The notes beneath the pieces were generated by a model. It saw only the letters and a list, made by a program, of their open reading frames with translations. It made no database searches and was not told the origin of the DNA. Of a DNA stretch of 64,000 nt, positions 61,811-64,000 are shown in pieces (the stretch's first letter is position 1; every line of letters begins with the position of its first letter). The DNA comes from Micromonospora profundi. Its GTDB lineage: Bacteria > Actinomycetota > Actinomycetes > Mycobacteriales > Micromonosporaceae. A program made the translations under genes and the position numbers. Location: the NCBI RefSeq assembly GCF_011927785.1, contig NZ_JAATJK010000001.1, forward strand, positions 1,054,001 through 1,118,000, in the 5' to 3' direction.

Positions 61811-62176
61811 ATGGCGGGGGAGCCGCAGGTCGACTTCGCGCTCGACACGTACGAGTGCATCGTGATCTATCCCGGCGCGGCCGGCCGTGCCCTGCCCGCC
61901 GAGACGGTGCAGCGGTTGCAGGCCGAGCACGCCGAGCACATGCAGGCGTTGCAGCGGCGCGGCATCGTGCTGGTTGCCGGCTCGATCGACGGCACCACGA
62001 GCAATCCGGAACCCCCGATCGGATTCGGGCTGGCCCGCACCGGAAGCGTCGACGACGTACGCAGCGTGCTGGAGGCCGACCCGGCCGTGCAGGCCGGCCT
62101 CTACCGGATCGACGTGCTGACCTTCCTGTGCCCGGCCGGCTCGCTTGAGTTTCCGCTGGTCAAGACCGAGAGCTGA
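61811..62176 (+). CDS. YCII-related domain protein
   Basis: The 121-aa protein has a ferredoxin-like YCII fold: TYECIVIYPGAAG, a helix LQAEHAEHMQALQRRGIVLVAGSID, and DVRSVLEADPAVQAGLYRIDVLTFL. The conserved His (AEHMQAL) and Asp of the family are present. YCII proteins may be small enzymes or ligand-binding proteins; no activity can be named. GGAGGGAGC precedes ATG 61811. It stands alone before pyk. Confidence 0.82.
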   Translation: MAGEPQVDFALDTYECIVIYPGAAGRALPAETVQRLQAEHAEHMQALQRRGIVLVAGSIDGTTSNPEPPIGFGLARTGSVDDVRSVLEADPAVQAGLYRIDVLTFLCPAGSLEFPLVKTES

Positions 62177-62489
62177 CCGGCCGGTCCGGCGGCGGGTGTC
62201 GGGCGGACGACCGCGGGTGTGGTCCACCGGTGCTACGGTCGCGCCCACGGGGGGTCTGGTCCGGGCGTGCACTGGAGCCGTGGTCCGGGCGCTGGCGCGG
62301 GAGCACCCCCGAGTGGACACGCCGATGGAGGCGTACCATTCCGGGCGCGCGGTCGCCGATGCCCGTCGCCACAACGTTCCCGGTGCGGTTCCGCCCGCCG
62401 GCCCGACGCGCACCGCGCGTCGTTGGACAAAAGTTCCGCTGCCTGCAAGGGGTCGGCCCCGAGTCCGACCCGAAGGAGAGACTAGCCTG
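62177..62489. other. Upstream region of pyk
   Basis: No convincing gene lies in these 313 bases. A -10-like TACGGT (62234-62239) without an obvious -35 may drive pyk, and AAGGAGAG is the pyk ribosome-binding site (about 62473-62480). Open frames here lack good starts and family likeness. Confidence 0.4.
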
Positions 62490-63938
62490 ATGGGCGTGAC
62501 ACGCCGCGCGAAGATCGTCTGCACTCTTGGTCCCGCCACCTCGTCCCCGGAGCGCATCCGGGGTCTCGTCGAGGCCGGCATGAACGTGGCGAGGCTCAAC
62601 TTCAGCCACGGCAGCCACGCCGACCACGAGGCGGTCTATCGACTGGTCCGGGAGGCGTCCGAGGCGGCCGGCAAGCCGGTGGCCGTCCTCGCCGACCTGC
62701 AAGGCCCCAAGATCCGCCTCGGCCGGTTCGCCGACGGCCCGCACGAGTGGCGCACCGGCGACTCCGTCGTGATCACCGGCGACGACATCGTCGGCAGCAA
62801 GGAGCGGGTTTCCTGCACGTACCGGAAGCTGCCGCAGGAGGTGCGTGCCGGCGACCGCCTGCTGATCGACGACGGCCGTGTGGCTGTCGAGGTCACCGAC
62901 GTCACCGGCAACGACATCCGCTGCCTCGTCACCGAGGGTGGCCCGGTCTCCAACAACAAGGGCGTCTCGCTGCCCAACGTGGCGGTCAGCGTGCCAGCCA
63001 TGTCGGACAAGGACGCCGAGGACCTGCGCTTCTCCCTGGGGCTCGGCGTCGACCTGGTGGCGCTCTCCTTCGTCCGCTCGGCCGAGGACATCAAGCTCGT
63101 ACACGGCATCATGGCCGAGGAGGGCGTGTTCCGGCCCGTGCTGGCCAAGGTCGAGAAGCCGGAGGCCGTGGACAATCTCGAAGCCATCGTGCTGGCCTTC
63201 GACGGCGTCATGGTCGCCCGCGGTGACCTCGGCGTCGAGATGCCGCTGGACGAGGTGCCGCTGGTGCAGAAGCGCGCCGTGCAGCTGTGCCGGGAGAACG
63301 CCAAGCCGGTCATCGTGGCCACCCAGATGCTCGACTCCATGATCGAGAATTCCCGGCCCACCCGGGCGGAGGCCTCCGACGTGGCCAACGCCGTGCTCGA
63401 CGGCGCGGACGCGGTGATGCTCTCCGGCGAGACGAGCGTCGGCAAATATCCGGTGCTGACCGTCAGCACAATGGCCAAGATCGTGACGACCACCGAGTCC
63501 GGCTCGATCGGGGTGCCCCGGTTGCAGCACGACCCGCGTACCCACGGCGGCGCGCTCACAGTGGCCGCCTCGTCGATCGCCCGGGCCATCAACGCCAAGG
63601 CGCTCGTCGCCTTCTCGCAGACTGGCGACACCGTCCGTCGGCTCTCCCGGCTGCACTGCGACCTGCCGCTGCTTGCCTTCACCCCGGTCCCCGAGGTGCG
63701 CGACCAGCTCGCATTGAGCTGGGGCGTCGAGACCTTCCTGATGCCGTTCGTGCAGCACACCGACGACATGTTCCGTCAGGTCGACCAGGCGCTGCTCGGC
63801 CTCAACCGGGCCAACCCCGGCGACTACGTGGTGATCGTCGCGGGCAGCCCGCCCGGCACCCCCGGCTCGACAAACACGCTGCGCGTCCACCAGCTCGGCT
63901 CGCTTGTCGACGCCGCGTCGGCGCGGGCTTTGCAGTGA
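62490..63938 (+). CDS. pyk: Pyruvate kinase
   Basis: Pyk (482 aa) makes pyruvate and ATP from phosphoenolpyruvate, the last step of glycolysis. Conserved blocks: KIVCTLGPATSSPERIRGL, GMNVARLNFSHGSH, DLQGPKIRLG, the catalytic VLAKVEKPEAVDNL, VMVARGDLGVEMP and MLDSMIENSRPTRAEASDVANAVLDGADAVMLSGET (in pieces). The C-terminal domain (about 345-480) includes the allosteric region FSQTGDTVRRLS. ATG 62490 has AAGGAGAG upstream. The stop overlaps the next gene (GTGA). Confidence 0.97.
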   Translation: MGVTRRAKIVCTLGPATSSPERIRGLVEAGMNVARLNFSHGSHADHEAVYRLVREASEAAGKPVAVLADLQGPKIRLGRFADGPHEWRTGDSVVITGDDIVGSKERVSCTYRKLPQEVRAGDRLLIDDGRVAVEVTDVTGNDIRCLVTEGGPVSNNKGVSLPNVAVSVPAMSDKDAEDLRFSLGLGVDLVALSFVRSAEDIKLVHGIMAEEGVFRPVLAKVEKPEAVDNLEAIVLAFDGVMVARGDLGVEMPLDEVPLVQKRAVQLCRENAKPVIVATQMLDSMIENSRPTRAEASDVANAVLDGADAVMLSGETSVGKYPVLTVSTMAKIVTTTESGSIGVPRLQHDPRTHGGALTVAASSIARAINAKALVAFSQTGDTVRRLSRLHCDLPLLAFTPVPEVRDQLALSWGVETFLMPFVQHTDDMFRQVDQALLGLNRANPGDYVVIVAGSPPGTPGSTNTLRVHQLGSLVDAASARALQ

Positions 63939-64000
63939 GCGACGGCCGCGCCGCGGTCGGCCAGGCCGCCGTGGACCAGCTGCTGGAGGTGCTGGACCTC
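63935..64000 (+). CDS. Probable acyl-CoA thioesterase II, N-terminus (partial)
   Basis: A GTG at 63935 overlapping the pyk stop (GTGA) opens VSDGRAAVGQAAVDQLLEVLDL, cut by the window edge. The LLEVLDL segment resembles the start of TesB-type acyl-CoA thioesterases, which commonly follow pyk in related actinomycetes. Only 22 codons are seen, so identity is tentative. Confidence 0.55.
   Translation, partial: MSDGRAAVGQAAVDQLLEVLDL

Noticed and set aside
1..64000. CRISPR array
   Set aside because: The only short repeats with regular period are the 59-bp units, which abut without unique spacers and are read as cistrons.
1..64000. tRNA or rRNA genes
   Set aside because: I recognised no cloverleaf-type sequence with T-loop GGTTCRA context or any rRNA segment while reading; a covariance-model scan would be needed to exclude them.

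Overview
The window is very GC-rich DNA with strong third-position G/C bias, many GTG starts, GTGA/ATGA stop-start overlaps and leaderless-looking promoters. Gene content and order (his operon, trp genes, lgt, gltBD, pyk; PriA in place of separate HisA and TrpF; a TIGR03085-type protein; a deazaflavin-dependent oxidoreductase) point to a high-GC actinomycete. Micromonosporaceae, probably Micromonospora, fits best. That name rests on gene order and recall, not on a search.

Region by region. (1) 1-3093: end of hisC, hisB, a 57-aa membrane protein, hisH, a small Arg-rich membrane protein, priA and a RidA-like gene, all one operon. (2) 3164-5130: an OhrR/Ohr organic-peroxide module with its operator, then an NADP-dependent oxidoreductase. 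(3) 5203-5970: hisF behind its own leaderless promoter. (4) 5977-13906: accessory genes, including a YczE-type membrane protein divergent from a MocR regulator, LtrA, a long-chain acyl-CoA synthetase and an orphan class I terpene synthase. (5) 14069-17854: the two halves of a heterodimeric ABC exporter. (6) 17912-20953: an iron-box-controlled DUF2470 gene, and a TetR regulator with an ABC-2 efflux system. (7) 21127-28463: a nucleotidyltransferase domain fused in frame to HisI, then trpE, a Trp-associated membrane gene, trpC, trpB and trpA, closed by a 50-nt near-perfect palindrome. (8) 28610-38838: Nudix, lgt, a flavin monooxygenase, a GNAT protein, gltB and gltD. (9) 38973-46208: secreted M1 peptidase, secreted SGNH hydrolase, an FtsK-like ATPase with a coiled-coil membrane partner, and an APH-fold kinase. 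(10) 46397-54931: a phage-defence island, type I restriction-modification in the order R-S-M followed by an AIPR protein with an N-terminal nuclease-like motif. (11) 55134-64000: secreted and redox genes, an MFS/TetR pair with three operator copies, a secreted lipase-like protein, an aldo/keto reductase, pyk and the start of a probable thioesterase gene.

The most unusual signal is a 59-bp repeat sitting exactly at stop-start junctions inside the his, trp and ABC operons. Each intact copy is itself a roughly 20-codon cistron. Its start overlaps the stop of the upstream gene and its stop overlaps the start of the downstream gene (GTGA, ATGA or TGATG), and it supplies the downstream Shine-Dalgarno. 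Five copies share an identical 43-nt core (hisB/membrane gene x1, ABC/ABC x2, trpE/Trp membrane gene x2). Relics occur at hisC/hisB, where one now encodes the HisC C-terminus, and at hisI/trpE. It looks like a repetitive translational-coupling linker.
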